Assembly (NCBI GenBank): GCA_905182985.1
Contig: CAJJDN010000094.1
Span: 233,263-297,262 of the forward strand
Direction: 5' to 3'
DNA: 64,000 nt
Source: Paramecium sonneborni
Lineage: Eukaryota > Ciliophora > Oligohymenophorea > Peniculida > Parameciidae
Shown in pieces: positions 12,423 through 25,532 of this stretch. Under the pieces are notes generated by a model, which saw nothing but the letters and a program-made list of their open reading frames with translations, was not told the origin of the DNA and made no database searches. A program made the position numbers and the translations under genes. The stretch's first letter is position 1; every line of letters begins with the position of its first letter.

Positions 12423-12931
12423 TCAATTAACATTATGGCGAGATTTAGAGGATTTTAATTTTTTTAATAATGAAGTGATTTTCCAAAGTTATTAGATATT
12501 ATTATGCTATCTTCTAATTTTGATGTATTTCAGATTATTTTATTCTACTTTTATAAGTTTGTTAGCTAATTAAGTTTAATTATCATTACCAATTATACCT
12601 AAATTGTAATTGTAAAATCTAGTTTAATCTATATAATTTTGTAAATTTAGCAAAAGTGCATATTTTTATATTCTGTAATTTCATTTGACTTTATATAACA
12701 TAATAGCTAATTCTAAGTGAAATTCGTCTAAAGAAAAATAATCATAGATTATATCAATTATTGAGATTTATCTTGAATATTATAATAAATTCTCTATGAA
12801 TAAGTCTACACTATTGGTTTTCATAATACCTAATTTACACTTTTAAGAATTCATATTTAAATCTTTTATATAATTTATAATACTCTTTCTTAATGGGTAT
12901 TGTTATTACAATTAAATTAATTTTGTTCCAT
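12423..12931 (-). pseudogene. Possible decayed or mis-assembled minus-strand gene
   Basis: From ATG 12931 the frame gives MEQNQFNCNNNTHQERV, then needs a phase change near 12860 into a good helical stretch (SVDLFIENLLQYSRQISIID, YDYFSLDEFHLELAIMLYK). An in-frame TGA follows at about 12696, after which the same frame continues (KYALLLNLQNYIDQTRFYNY) to TGA 12423. The coding-like composition on both sides of the TGA suggests either an unrecognised short intron (a 17-nt GT-AG string lies at the TGA but shifts phase) or a relic. No family recognised. Confidence 0.3.
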
Positions 12932-13162
12932 TTTTAGTATTAAATGCTAATAACTTTATATTTTTCAATATAAATTAATTAATCTGCAGACTTATTAACT
13001 AAAGTTTTTATAAATTACATAAATATAATAAAAGAGGGATGTATATATTTTTAAGATAAACATTACGATTTATGATTCAAACTATATCTTCTAAATAAAT
13101 TAATTTTGATGGATATAAATATTTGATTGATCACTTTTAAACCATTCATAATTAAATAATCA

Positions 13163-13820
13163 ATGGATTTTTTAACTAGATTCAAGGGCAGAACACAAAC
13201 CATGAATAAGAAGGAAGGAGTAACTGGAATAATAAAATCAAATGGGAATCCCATTGAGAAATTGCCTACCTTTTAGAGTTTTAGCTCATTGCTTGCTACA
13301 ACGGCATCCTATACAATTTCTGATTCTGAGAAATAGTCTCTCTATTCTAGTGATTTTACACCAAAAAGCAAGGATCCAAAGATAATTACAAATATTAGTG
13401 CATTTCATAATAGAAAATCATCATTAGCATCTCCTCCAACTACAAGCTCTAATCTAAATATGTCAAAATCATAAATAGAACTAAATAATAATTAATAACA
13501 CTCTTTGTCAAAGACAGGGTCAACAAATTTTAACTTGAATGATTATTAATTGATTATTATACCAAAAGAGGCATTATGTAAGAGAATCATTTTGATAATT
13601 AGGTCACTATAAATTGGAAAATAGTGAGTGTAATTTTTAAACAAAAGAGCCTTTACAATAGATATAATAAAAATATTATTGCTCTAAATCTCAATCATTA
13701 GATGCATAAAAAGATAAGCCTTTGATAAAATCCTAAATACTTAGTTAGGGATCTTATTCAAAATAAAATGATAGGAAAAAAAGTATGATATAGGCAGGTT
13801 TGAATACAATTCAATACTGA
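13163..13820 (+). CDS. Hypothetical Ser/Asn/Gln-rich protein
   Basis: About 210 aa with one 25-nt intron (GTAAG...TTAG, about 13575-13599), and a spliced length divisible by three. It begins MDFLTRFKGRTQTMNKKEGV and is rich in Ser, Asn, Thr, Lys and Gln, with SFSSLLATTASYTISDSEK and RKSSLASPPTTSS, which look like disordered regulatory regions with phosphorylation potential. No fold recognised. It lies head to tail with the coiled-coil gene 92 bp downstream; the AG directly before the next ATG leaves open that the two are exons of one gene. Confidence 0.55.
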
Positions 13821-13912
13821 AATGAATTATCACTTAATTAATATTTATATATTAAAATAAAGCAACTCAAAAGGAAATTTAAATAATTTTAATTTTTCTC
13901 ATTTTAACAGCT

Positions 13913-14564
13913 ATGACTTTTTAAGATTCAGCAGAGAAAATATTTGGAAGTCTCTAAAAAGCTTTAAAACGATTAGAGCTGGAATTGGAATACAATTTTG
14001 AAATAATATTGAGCAAATAAAAAGCATATTAGGAATCTTTGGGTTTGATAGCAGAATTAGAATAATTGGTTATGATTAGAAATACAGAGATTGAAGTTGG
14101 AGGTTATTAAGAGATGTCTCAATCAGTATCATTAGATGATTAAGATCATCATCTTTTGATGACTTAATTGAAAGATAACATAAATTTAGTAAATGATTAT
14201 AAGTAACAGATTTAAGAAGTATAATATAAATTTAATAATATAGATTAGACGTTAAAATTAGCTTATAAATAAATTAGTTAAAGAATAATCACATATAAGT
14301 TCATAGAATTAATCATTTGAAAATGATTAAGAAAATGATTATGATTTCAATTAAAATTTTATTTAAAAGAGACAGTAGAAGAATGCCGAGAGAGTAAAGG
14401 AAATAGAGAAGAAAATAAAGGAGAAATAGAAGAATTTATGCAAAATGTAAAAAAAGATAAAAGGTAAAGAGAAAGATTATGATTATCGATTGCTTAATTA
14501 AATTGAAAGATTGGATTCAGAAATAGAAAAAATAACACATTAAATTAAATCATTAATTGATTGA
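13913..14564 (+). CDS. Short coiled-coil protein
   Basis: About 208 aa with a single 25-nt intron in the middle that corrects the phase; spliced length divisible by three. The N-terminal half is amphipathic helix (SAEKIFGSLQKALKRLELEL, SLGLIAELEQLVMIRN), and after an acidic Asn/Gln linker the C-terminal half is a basic coiled coil (ERVKEIEKKIKEKQKN, NQIERLDSEIEKITHQIKSL). Such proteins are often structural components of cytoskeleton or cilia; nothing more specific can be said. The region before the ATG ends in CAG, so a 5' exon cannot be excluded. Confidence 0.6.
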
Positions 14565-14642
14565 TGAATAATCAAATTTTTCTTATAATTTATAAAAATA
14601 TAGTTAGAATATAATTTTATTATATATATAAATAAAATAAAT

Positions 14643-14649
14643 AAAAAAA
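14643..14649 (-). terminator. Pol III terminator T-run after tRNA-Ala
   Basis: Seven consecutive T residues on the minus strand begin 3 bases past the discriminator end of the tRNA, the usual RNA polymerase III stop signal. Confidence 0.75.
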
Positions 14650-14652
14650 TAT

Positions 14653-14724
14653 GGAGCAACCGAGCTTCGATCTCAGCGCCTCATGCATGCTAAGCATACG
14701 CTCTACCAAATGAGCTATTACCCC
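14653..14724 (-). tRNA. tRNA-Ala (anticodon AGC)
   Basis: 72-nt cloverleaf on the minus strand: acceptor GGGGTAA/TTGCTCC including the G3-U70 wobble pair that marks tRNA-Ala, D arm GCTC...GAGC with TTTGGT in the loop, anticodon stem TATGC/GCATG around loop TTAGCAT (anticodon AGC, read as IGC), 5-nt variable loop and T arm CTGAG/CTCGG with loop ATCGAAG. No intron and no encoded CCA. The internal A box (D arm) and B box (GATCGAAGC) serve as its promoter. Confidence 0.95.
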
Positions 14725-14868
14725 ACGTTCAATAATATTAAAGAAATAGACTTATAAATTAGAATAATTAGTTAATTTATTCAAAATATATTTATTTTTT
14801 TTTAAAATGAAATATTAATAATAAATGATGAATTCAATATAATCAATAACAATATAATTAATTTCATA

Positions 14869-17800
14869 TCAACTAAATTCACAAGTAGTGTTTTATTCAA
14901 CACATTTTTTAATCAGACCATTCCATTTACATTTTTGATTTTTAATACTTAAGCAAGCATTTTAATTAATACCTTTAGTTTCTTAACCACATTTACACGA
15001 AATTAATTCCTCATCATTAATAATTACACATGATTTAGATTATTCTGAATATTTGACTCTTCCTACATTAACTAATCCACATGAATTTACATTAACTAAA
15101 GTATAAGTATTATAATAGATGGTTGATTGATTAATTGAAACAGGAATAAATCTGCAGGATCCATTTAACCATCTGCAAAATGATCCAGATTTACTAACAG
15201 ATAAACATGAAGCATAACTTAACGAAGAATTACAATCTTATTAAGGATTAGGAGTAAATGAAGTACAGACTCCAGCAACATAGTTAATCTTATTAATTGA
15301 ATTAATAAAAACTTCTTGAGTAGAAGTAATCCAGATACATTTACTACTTTATTATGTTACACACGCTATCTTATTAATATTCTCTCTACAATTTTCATCT
15401 TGATAGCTTTCTTAGTAGGTTTAGCAAGTTGAATCCACATATTAACACATTTAACCTTATCTAATAACATCAAGACAAGCTCTTTTTGTTCCTATATCTC
15501 CTACAAATTAACAAGTATCGGTAGTACTTAATTAAATAAATTAACATTTATGATTAGCCCATATGCAAGGAAGATCTAAGATTTAGGTACATTATTATTA
15601 TGTTTCTAGTTCATGGCAAGCAACTGGTTAAATTAATTTACATGTATTATTTAAGGAATTGTAAACACAAGCTCCTGAATTTGTTTAACTATTATAACAG
15701 ACTTAAATTGAAACAACAGTTTGAGCATTTTATAAATTTGAACAGGTTTTACCAGTAATATCAAAATCTTAACAAACCTTATTTACTGAATCCCAAGTAC
15801 ATAAATATTTATATCCTAAACAAACTTCTTTATTTATTGAATCAGAGCATTAATTAACACCAAAAGTAGGACCAAAACAGAAATTATTGAATAGACATTT
15901 TAATGAAGGTCTAGTATATAATAAGCAAGCTTATTCATTTAATCCTCTATCACATTCGAAAATATCTGTCTTAAGTACTTATCTGCAAGATTTATTGACA
16001 TAATCATATTTACAAGGTACATCTAATGTATTTTCACAAACCGAGTATGTATTCACATATATGTAATCTGTACATTTTAAATTAAATTATGCAATTTCTT
16101 AGCATGTCGATGTTTATATATTAAATTAACATTTTTAACTTGGATTAGTAATACTTGTACATCCAACTTAATTTAAGACATCTGAACATTTAACAGTATT
16201 TAATTATGAATAAGTAATACCAGTACAAATATCATTAACAATCCAACATGGTTCAATAGTGACTGATGAACATGTTTCTATTGATTTATCTTGACAAAAG
16301 ATGGTACCACCATAACATAATTATCTTTCATCACTATATCTACATAATGGAAATTGTATACAAAAAGACTTACTAAATCCTCTATTTATACAATCACTAG
16401 GTGTAGCTATTGTAAAATCTTATTTTGCAAAAATCTAACAATTACGAGTTGCTGAATTATAACCACAATCATTATTTGCATATTAACAAAATTCAAATCT
16501 GTTTACATTTGTTAAAGTAGTACATGAACCGATCTAACCTGGAGGTACTAAGTAATTATAAGATACACATTTCTATGCAATTGAATCATATTAGCAAAAT
16601 TATGTTGGGTTTGTAATCAACAAACAAGCATAAATATTAATTGGAGATTCGCATTATAAATTCTTTAAATCATTACTACTAGCCTCTAAGCAACCTTTTA
16701 TATCATCCCACATTGTAGGAATCTTTATCGTTGCATGTTGATATCTTAAACATGCTTATTTATTAAAAGATTATCCATTACTCCAGTCTTATGCATTAGT
16801 TGAAGTTTAAGTTCCTTTATAACATAAGTTAGTGCCTGGAATGTAAAAGCAGAATCCCACAGTTGCTTTAGAACATGTTACTAAATTGGTTTTGATTTCA
16901 GCATTACATTCTGCTAATTTATTTTGTGGAAAGTCTGTGCATTCTCCATTTAAAAATTAACAAGTCTAAATTAAAATAAATTTAATTACACTTCCTGGTT
17001 TTCTTAAGTAATAACATCTAGCTACATTAAGATACCAAGTTTTCGGAGTTTAAGTATCTTAGCAAGATAGAGTATTATCATAAGTAAAATCACATTTATT
17101 AGTAATTGCATTGTATAAGCAAAATGATTTGGTTGTTGATTCTAAACAAGCTTTTTTACTTAATCCTGGTGTATCACAGGTTTCATTAATAGTAGCTGCA
17201 GCTTTACAATCATAATCTTCCTAGTCGTATTTACATAAAGTATTAGAAAATGAAGCACAGACTTAAGGACCAACATAAAGAGGATTAGCAGCAGTAGACA
17301 CTAAAGTAGCACAAGTATCAGTTGAACTAATTAGCTGACATTTTCCTTGGAAAAATTTGCAAAAATTATTGATTTGAATGCAAGCTTTCCAATTATAAGC
17401 AGAATTGCATTAGGTTTCTAATTTAATTTCATCTGCTTAAATATCCAAACATTAATTATCCACATATTTACCTAAAATAAAAAATAAAAAATTTACAAGA
17501 ATTGATTGTTTTTCTTAAACATACTCTCTCATTTATTGATGTAGATCTACATAGAGCAATGAATTTTCTAGGATATTCTTTTAGATAATTGGCATCTACA
17601 CAATATTATTTGTTATCATCATAAATAAAGAAGGCATCATTAAAAGCAGTATTATAATAAACACAAGTATTAGCTGAGTAAGTTTATCCTATAGGAGGTG
17701 CTGGTCTGGCATAAATAGTTGCAGTTGCTAAGGTTAATGTACTACATTCATTGAGATAAAATTTGCAGTATTTATTAGGCACTTATAGACATGAAACTTT

Positions 17801-20800
17801 ATTTAAGGATGCATGACAGTTTGTATCGGTGTCGGTTGTTGGAACACATTTATTTATTGTGGAATCGAATTTACATTTATCTAAAGTTCGAGTTAAACAA
17901 GCCAATTTATTAATTCCTTAATGTTTACTACAATATAAGTCAGTTGAACCAACATTTGTACATTTATAAGTTTTTTAATCATAGAAGCAGGATTCATTAC
18001 CTTGTAATAATTAACAAAAATATGGATTAACTTAATTGTAATTATTATTCCATAGATAATTCTTACAACCAAAATAATTATAATTAGAGTAGGCCATACA
18101 AGCAACATTAACATTTGACCATCCACATGGAACTCTTTGTTTAGTGTTAAGACATCCAAATTTATTCATTACAGAGCATGTATCACTGTCAAGACTAGCT
18201 TAAACACATGAATTGTTGACCCATTTGCATGCTTCTTTAAATGATAATAAACAATGTTATTATTATCCACCAACTTCATTAATCTCACTACATGATAATG
18301 GGATTGTATCAATATCAATACAACTTTCTGTTTTTGTATCATACCAACATGAACTTTTTGAAGTCAAACAACTCTTCTTTCCTAAACCTGCACAAACTGT
18401 TGAATTAAATGCTGTATTTTAACTTAATCTTACACAAACATTAGTGGAACTATCCCATTTTGTTAATATAGCATTTGATAGACTTATACAACTTTTTTAA
18501 TTTAATCTTTGTAGATTTACATGACACTTTCCAATAGTATCGTTCCATTCACAATTAGTAGATTGTTATTGACATGTATTTTAAGCTTAAATTGTATCAC
18601 ATGATGAACTCAAGTCAGTTTTTTCTTAACATATAGATTCTGTGTAACTATAAATCATTGATTTATTTTAGCATTGAATACAAGCTACTTTATTTGATAC
18701 AATTCCAACTAAGTTTGCACAATCATCATAGAATGCTCTTTAACACTAGTTTTAAGCAAATTTACATGGTACAGTAGATATTTGACCACAAGCATACTCT
18801 TTATGTTAAGTAATCAAATAATTGACTTCATTACAGACATAATAATAATTAGATTTATCAGTTTTTAACACTGGAATAGTGAGATTAGTACATTTTCCTG
18901 ATGAGAAATCACATTTATGGTCAATAGTCAAACATAGACTTCTACTTACTCCTGGAGTTGTACAAGTGATAACATCTGAACTTGTAGGATTGACACATTA
19001 ACTTCCATTATAAAAGCAATTTTCAGAAGCCATTACACAATCATCAGCTTTAAGAGGAATAATTGAAGTGCATACAGAGGAGGGGAACATATCATCTTCA
19101 CATAAATCTGTAATATTTGGATCTATTGAACATCCTGGAGTAAAATCATAATTTTCTAAAAGAACTTTCTTACAATAAGCATTTTCAGTTTTACTATTCA
19201 TACATGTATTACCATTTAATTAATTACATGATCTAACTTTGAAAGAATTAGTAGTATATTCATTACAACCACCTTATTGAATATCAAAATAACAATCTTC
19301 TGCTAATTAAAGACAAATAGCTTTAGAGTTAATGTTTGTACATTAAAATGATTGAGGAGCCAAAGAACAATATTGACCATTTTGATTACTACTAAATTAA
19401 GCATTAACTATTTTAGCAAGTTTACATCCATAATTTACAATGTCAAATTAACAATATGATTCAAAATAACATTATTATGCTTTATCAGCAACAGGATCAC
19501 TAGTACATACTCTTGTTTCATCATCAGTTGAGGAATCTGTTAAAGTTTCACTTACAGATGAACAAGCAAGTTTATTAAAAATTTAATTATTTTATATAAG
19601 GGTTGAACATTTAGTAGTTTCTGAAACATCAACAGGTCGACATGTTAATGTTTCTAAATCAAAATAACAAGTAGCTGGTAGATTCATACAAACTTCAATA
19701 CTTATAAGTTTATCAGATGAACAAGTTAATTATTCTTCTTTGAATTCTTAACATTTTGATTCAGGTTCTTAAGCTGGATCAAAAAAACATCTATGATTTC
19801 TAGTCATAGTTAAACATGCATGTTTATTCATTATTTTAGAAGTGCAATCATTAGTTAAACTTACTAATTCAAGACATTTATAATTACTAAAATAGTATCC
19901 ACCTCCAACTAAATTAGTACAAGTTTAAGAATTATATAAATTACTTAAACTAACTTTATTTAATGCTTCTTTTTATGTACAAATTAAATCTGTAATAGAC
20001 CATTCACAATTATCAGACAATAAATTTTTACATAAAAATTAATTTATGTTATCATTACATTTTAAAGTTTTTAAAGCATTTTCATCACTTTCTTCATAAC
20101 ATTCTAATAATGTTGAATCCCATCTACAATTACCTTATGTGTTTGCATAACAACCAATACTATTAACTCCTGGTAAATCGCAATTAGTTGAAGTGTCATA
20201 AGAATATACACAATAATTTAATGGTTCATAGAATTTACAAATTTATCCCGGTTTTGTAATATTTCTGCAAGCTTATTCATTTACTTTAGCATAATAAGGT
20301 GATGAGGCTAAAGCAAAATCATTGCATTTAACATCTTTAGGACTAGATACACATTTATCTGATCCATCTAAAAATGCACAAGGAACATATGGATTTGAAA
20401 TACATGCTAATTCATTTTGATTCTCATCACAAGTTAAAAGTGTTAAATAATCTTCTACTCTTTCACATGCTAATGTTTGCTTATTCCATTTACAATAAAG
20501 ATTTTTTGAATATCCTAAACAATAGTTAATATTCACTCCTGGTGTTTCACAATCAATTAACATAGGAGGTACCAAATATACCGCACAATAATTTGTATCA
20601 ATATATTTAAAGTATTTTGCATAATTAGATTTTATAGCTTCAACTCCTTAGCATCCATATTTACTTAATGATGTAGGTGGAAATAAAGTTGCAGTAAATG
20701 TAGTATAATCACTGTAATTGATTTATGTACATACAAAGCCATCCCAATAACATTTTTAACTTGTAGACCATTCAATCATCCAGCAAGATTTAGAATTCAT

Positions 20801-23384
20801 TGATGAACATTTATATTTCATAAAGTTATAATAATCTTTAACTGCTTATTAGGATGTTAAATCTGTTTATTCACTGGTTAATTCGACACATTTATTAACT
20901 TCATTAAAATAACAATAAGCAGTTTAATCTGTGTATCTACTGCATACATGTGCATTGATTCCAGAAACACTAGTACAACATTTTTCTGTGCAAGGTTTCT
21001 CTTAATATAATATACAGTTTCCTTTTCCATTATATTAGCAATAACCTCTTAGTACATCAATCTTCTTGCCTTTACTAGGATCATAATTAGGCTTAAAAAT
21101 ATAAATTAATAAAATTACAAAGTTCATAACAATGCTAGCACAAACATTTTCATTTACATAAACTTAAGCACCTGGTTAAGTCTTTTATTTTTCTTGTGTA
21201 TTATAATCTAAACATTTTTCATTTAATTAAACTGAGTTATAATTACATCTAGATGTTCTTGTGTTCCAAATACAAGACTCTCCTAATGTTTAAATAGCCA
21301 TGCATATATTCAATGTTGGAGAACTAGCTACACATTTAGCAGTTGATAATAATTCAATAGAAGCAATAATATCAATTTCTTAAGATGATTTACGATCTGG
21401 AGCAGTCACACAAATATTATTTATTTAATCAAAATAACATCCAGTTTTGTTTCTTGTAATTTGAGAACATGCAAAAGCATTTAATCCAGGAGTAGTACAA
21501 AAATCACCTGTGTCACTATAATTTACACTATTTACACATCCAAAAGCATCAGAGTTGTATTTGCATGGTTCTGAATTTGCTGTTACTAATGCACAAATAG
21601 CTGGATTAACAAATTGTAATTCTATACAATTTACAAGAGACAGAGATTCTTTGCTTTTTATTTTTGTACATTCATTTCTATACCATCTGCATCTCTATCC
21701 TAATTTACTGATCATTGTGCAACCATGTTTATTTAATCCTTTTTATTCACACTCCATTTATATTAAATCAGTGAACTTAATCTCTGAACAAAGTGATGTT
21801 TCTTCATTATAATAACAACCAATAAATTTATCAGTTTTATATTCAGTTACTTAAGAACAAGCTTTGAAGTTTGAGAATCTTAGTTCACTACATGTTGTTT
21901 TTAATTCAATAACTTCTACATTTTCACATTGGCCTACCTCTTCATTCCATTTACATGATATTTGTGATTGAATACTTACACAAGCAAATAAATTTATAAA
22001 AGGAGTTAAACAATCTTCATATCCAGTACTCTTTATACATAAATGATTAGTTTAATCGTATTTACAACCAACTCCATTCTTTGATATTGACTAACAAACA
22101 TTTCCATTTACTTTATATGCTACATTATTAATTAATGGTAGTGGACAGTCTAAATCTTAGTTGATTATTATTCTCTGACATTTCTCACCATTCCATTAAC
22201 AATTTTAATAAGGAGTAGTTATATTAATACATGCCATCTCATTAATGTCATCTAAACATAAAGCCATATTTAATTGTTCCTCAGTTAATTCAAGACACCC
22301 AAATACTTCATTAAATATACCTAGAATTAATTATAATATTTTACATTTTTCATCCATTATCTTCATACATGAACTTTTGCTTAATCCTTTTGTTTGACAA
22401 CTTACTTTAGTCAATCCTGTTATAGGTTTGCATGATTTTGTCTATTTATCATATTAGCACAATTCTTATATAGCCATACAAACACTTGGATTTATATTTG
22501 AAACATCTGAACATTTAGTATCATTCTTAACATCATAGATCTAACATCCAGTCTATCTCCATGCACATTTAACAGCTGGGTTAGAAATTCTAAGGCAGGC
22601 TTCTTCATTTAAAAGTTATAAACAGCTAATTTCATCCGTTTGCTCGAAATTTCTACATATTCCATGTTAAAAAATGCCTAAAAGTCAAAGCAATATTTAC
22701 ATTTCTATCCAGGAGTCTTAATTGAAGTGCAGGCTACTTAGTTCAGCCCTTAAACATCACAACTTATCACTTATAACATGCTATCAGTCACATTTTCACA
22801 AATATATCCACCATTAAATCCGTTATTATAACCTAGCAGCATTTAATCATATAACTTACATGGGATGTCTTAAATCTGGGAACATAGTTCAGGGGCAACC
22901 GATGTTCTGAAAATTTTGGTACAATCATTTTCTGAAGGAATAGGTCCTTAAAATTATGAACAGGTTAATCCATTCCAATAACATTATTTTTATTGTATAT
23001 TTACACAACCATATATAGAAAAGTTATCTTTACATTCTAAATGTCTTAAATGAAATTCATTAGCATCAATGCATTTCTTTCCAAAGTAGCCTTACACAAT
23101 ATATCTAGATAATTACATTTAACTTCTTTTCCACTCGAATTTTATTTCTACAACATGCAAGCTTACAAATTCAAAGTAGGATCACATCCTAATTAATTAC
23201 TTTTCACCTCAATACATTGATTTTCAAAAAGACTAAATCGACCTAGAAATATTCTCAAACCAAATTTACATGCAATTCCTTGAGTCTTTTATACGCAAGC
23301 AACTGGATCTAAGGGATAATAGCTACAGAACATTCCTGCTATTCCTACTATGTAAATAGATATAAACAAAATGGAATTTTTCAT
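14869..23384 (-). CDS. Giant secreted cysteine-rich repeat protein
   Basis: About 8.5 kb encoding roughly 2,800 aa. It begins MKNSILFISIYIVGIAGMFC, a typical signal peptide, and then consists almost entirely of cysteine-rich repeats of about 45-60 residues. The recurring pattern is C-x(3)-PG-(V/I)-x(3-4)-(A/Y)C, a few residues, then CKWN/CxW/CxF, five or six residues and another C (examples: CETPGVNINYCLGYSKN, ACLRISNPAVKCAW, GCTSITNPSQKCQF). Small introns are clear at 17472-17496 and 22678-22700, with others near the 5' end (32 nt) and at about 21100-21126. The protein ends CEFS without a hydrophobic tail, so unlike classical Paramecium surface antigens it has no obvious GPI signal and is probably secreted or matrix-bound. 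The repeats recall the Paramecium surface-antigen (PSA) repeat but I cannot prove membership. I translated the first ~500 residues, the end and several samples, not every codon. Confidence 0.8.
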
Positions 23385-23676
23385 ATGATATTGAATATTT
23401 TATAGTTGCTTTAAATTTCAGTATAAATAGCCAGCATTAATTAAAAGTAAATATGATTTTCTAATTACTACATTCAGCCACAATATTATTTTACACTTGT
23501 ATGTTCTTGTTTTTAAATAGTATGCCTTTTTTTATCAAAAGTATAGTAATTTTCTATGTTTAAAAAATATTCATAAAAAATAGATAAATATCATATATAA
23601 TATATTAAATAAATTAGAATTATATTTGAGAATATTCTAAATTTTCTTCAGAAGTAACTACAAAAGAATTTTAAAA

Positions 23677-25412
23677 TCATTAGATAAACACTTGTGAATT
23701 AATTGAATCTAGGCTACTAATTGTATTCTAAGTTGTTTCTTTAGATCTCTTTATTTTTATTGATGATGATGAACTATCTTATTGATAAAGCTTATGAAAT
23801 TTTTTAACTATTTTTGAATTGTCTTTTTTGATATTTTTCTTTATTGAATTGATTTGAGTTTATCTCAAATTAATCTTTTTGGATATGGTTTTTTCATATT
23901 CATTTTTTGAAATTTTAAGAAAGTCTAAAAATGGTATATTTTGCAACTGCTATCTTTTGTCTTTTACTAAAATTTCCAAATAGGACTATTTGTAAATGTC
24001 TTCTAAATCTCCATCTAGCTCTAGGAATTGTCTTTTTAACTTGTAAATCATATCATTTCTTGAACATCTTAAACAAGTGCATAGACCCTTTTGTATATTA
24101 ATTATATAGTACTTTGCACAAAGGACAAATCCATAAATAAGAATTTAATTCATAAGAGTCAAAATCATATTTCAAACATTTCAAACAAAAGTATCTTTGG
24201 CAAAGAATTTATTAATCTAAGATTTAATTAATGATATACCTTCAATTATATAATTCTCAGAATATAAATCTAGAAAATATTATTGCGTTTATTTGTTATT
24301 AATTTAATATCTTTAACAAATTAATAAATCTTCGTTGTATTCATGCAAACCCATAGAATAATGATTATATTGACACTATTTGAGATTTTTGATTTCAACC
24401 ATTTATTTGCAATAATGACACATTTACATTTCAAAAACATTCTATACTAATACTCTTAGATTTACATCAGATCTAAGTTAACATGGTTGAGTATTTAAAT
24501 CAAATGGTTATTCTCGCAATCTTTGAAGATTACCGAAATCCTCTAAACTTAAAGGGATTGGAGTTTGACTCAAGTACTTATCAAAGATAACACAAACTGT
24601 ATTATCTAATAAAGATCAATATAATAATTACTGTCTTCATTAAAGGTTGCTTTCCCAATACTCTCAGCTACTTAATAATCTTGTAAGGAGATTATAAGTT
24701 ATTTTAGTGAATTTAATTCATTTTAATGATTTGTCATTCTACTTCTTGTCAATTTCAATTTTTATTCTCCAATTTATTAGCTATTATAAGTATACAATAC
24801 AGTTAAGTTTATCTAATTTGTGTGTTATTCTAAACTAATATAAATAGGAATAGTAAATACTTTTATAATTGATCTTTATTATAGATTGTTAATTCATTAA
24901 GTTATTATTGATGTTGCTCTATTTGGATACTTAATTCATCAGGACAATCAATTTGATACATTAATTTTGATAATAAATTTGCTTCTTGATTATATATTTG
25001 TAATTGTTATGATTCTTGATTATGTGAGACATTCATAATTAATTTTTGAGCTTCTTATAATCCAGCTGTTAAATGATCAAAACAAATTTAGTCTATCATT
25101 TCATCCATTAAATTTTAAATTGGTTCTTTCGATAATTGTCTTTGAAGGAAAAGCAATTATACTCTTGTTTTTAAATTATTTAGGTTTGTTTAAAATAGCT
25201 TAGTTCGATTGTTCTATCTAACAATCTTGCTTAAGAGATTTAGACTTTTTGATTTTTAGCAATTTCTAGCTATTCTAATCAACAATGATAATACATTTGC
25301 TTTTAGGAATATCGATATCTGTAATATGAACTGGAGATTGGACAATGAAATATTATTCATTTATCTCCCTCCAAAACTGGGATGTGAAGATCGATTCTTC
25401 ATTTTTATCCAT
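23677..25412 (-). CDS. zf-4CXXC_R1 (CDCA7-like) zinc-finger protein
   Basis: About 530 aa after six introns of 20, 23, 26, 26, 23 and 25 nt; the spliced length is a multiple of three. The N-terminal half is coiled coil (MDEMIDQICFDHLTAGLQEA). The middle holds the zinc module: MCHYCKQM..., QCQYNH, CQRYFCLKCLKYDFDS and WICPLCKGLCTCLRC, matching the order of CHQC...RYGE...W-CPPCRGxCNCSxC in the zf-4CXXC_R1 family (CDCA7, JmjC KDM3 relatives). CDCA7 recognises special DNA and recruits the HELLS/LSH remodeller for DNA methylation; here only the domain is shared, so a chromatin or DNA-binding role is inferred. The C-terminus is basic and Ser-rich. The gene lies 292 bp downstream of the giant protein's start, on the same strand. 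Confidence 0.75.
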
Positions 25413-25532
25413 TTGCAAAATGTTTTATATCGGATTGAAAATAATTAATAAATAAGTAATTTAGTTTGAAAAAAAATAAACATTTAGACATGAGTAGTCT
25501 TAAATAAAAAGAAACCAAAAAATAATACTAAT

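Noticed and set aside
14653..14724. Suppressor-type tRNA-Gln for TAA/TAG
   Set aside because: Anticodon is AGC and G3-U70 is present, so it is tRNA-Ala; the reassigned tRNA-Gln genes are not in this window.
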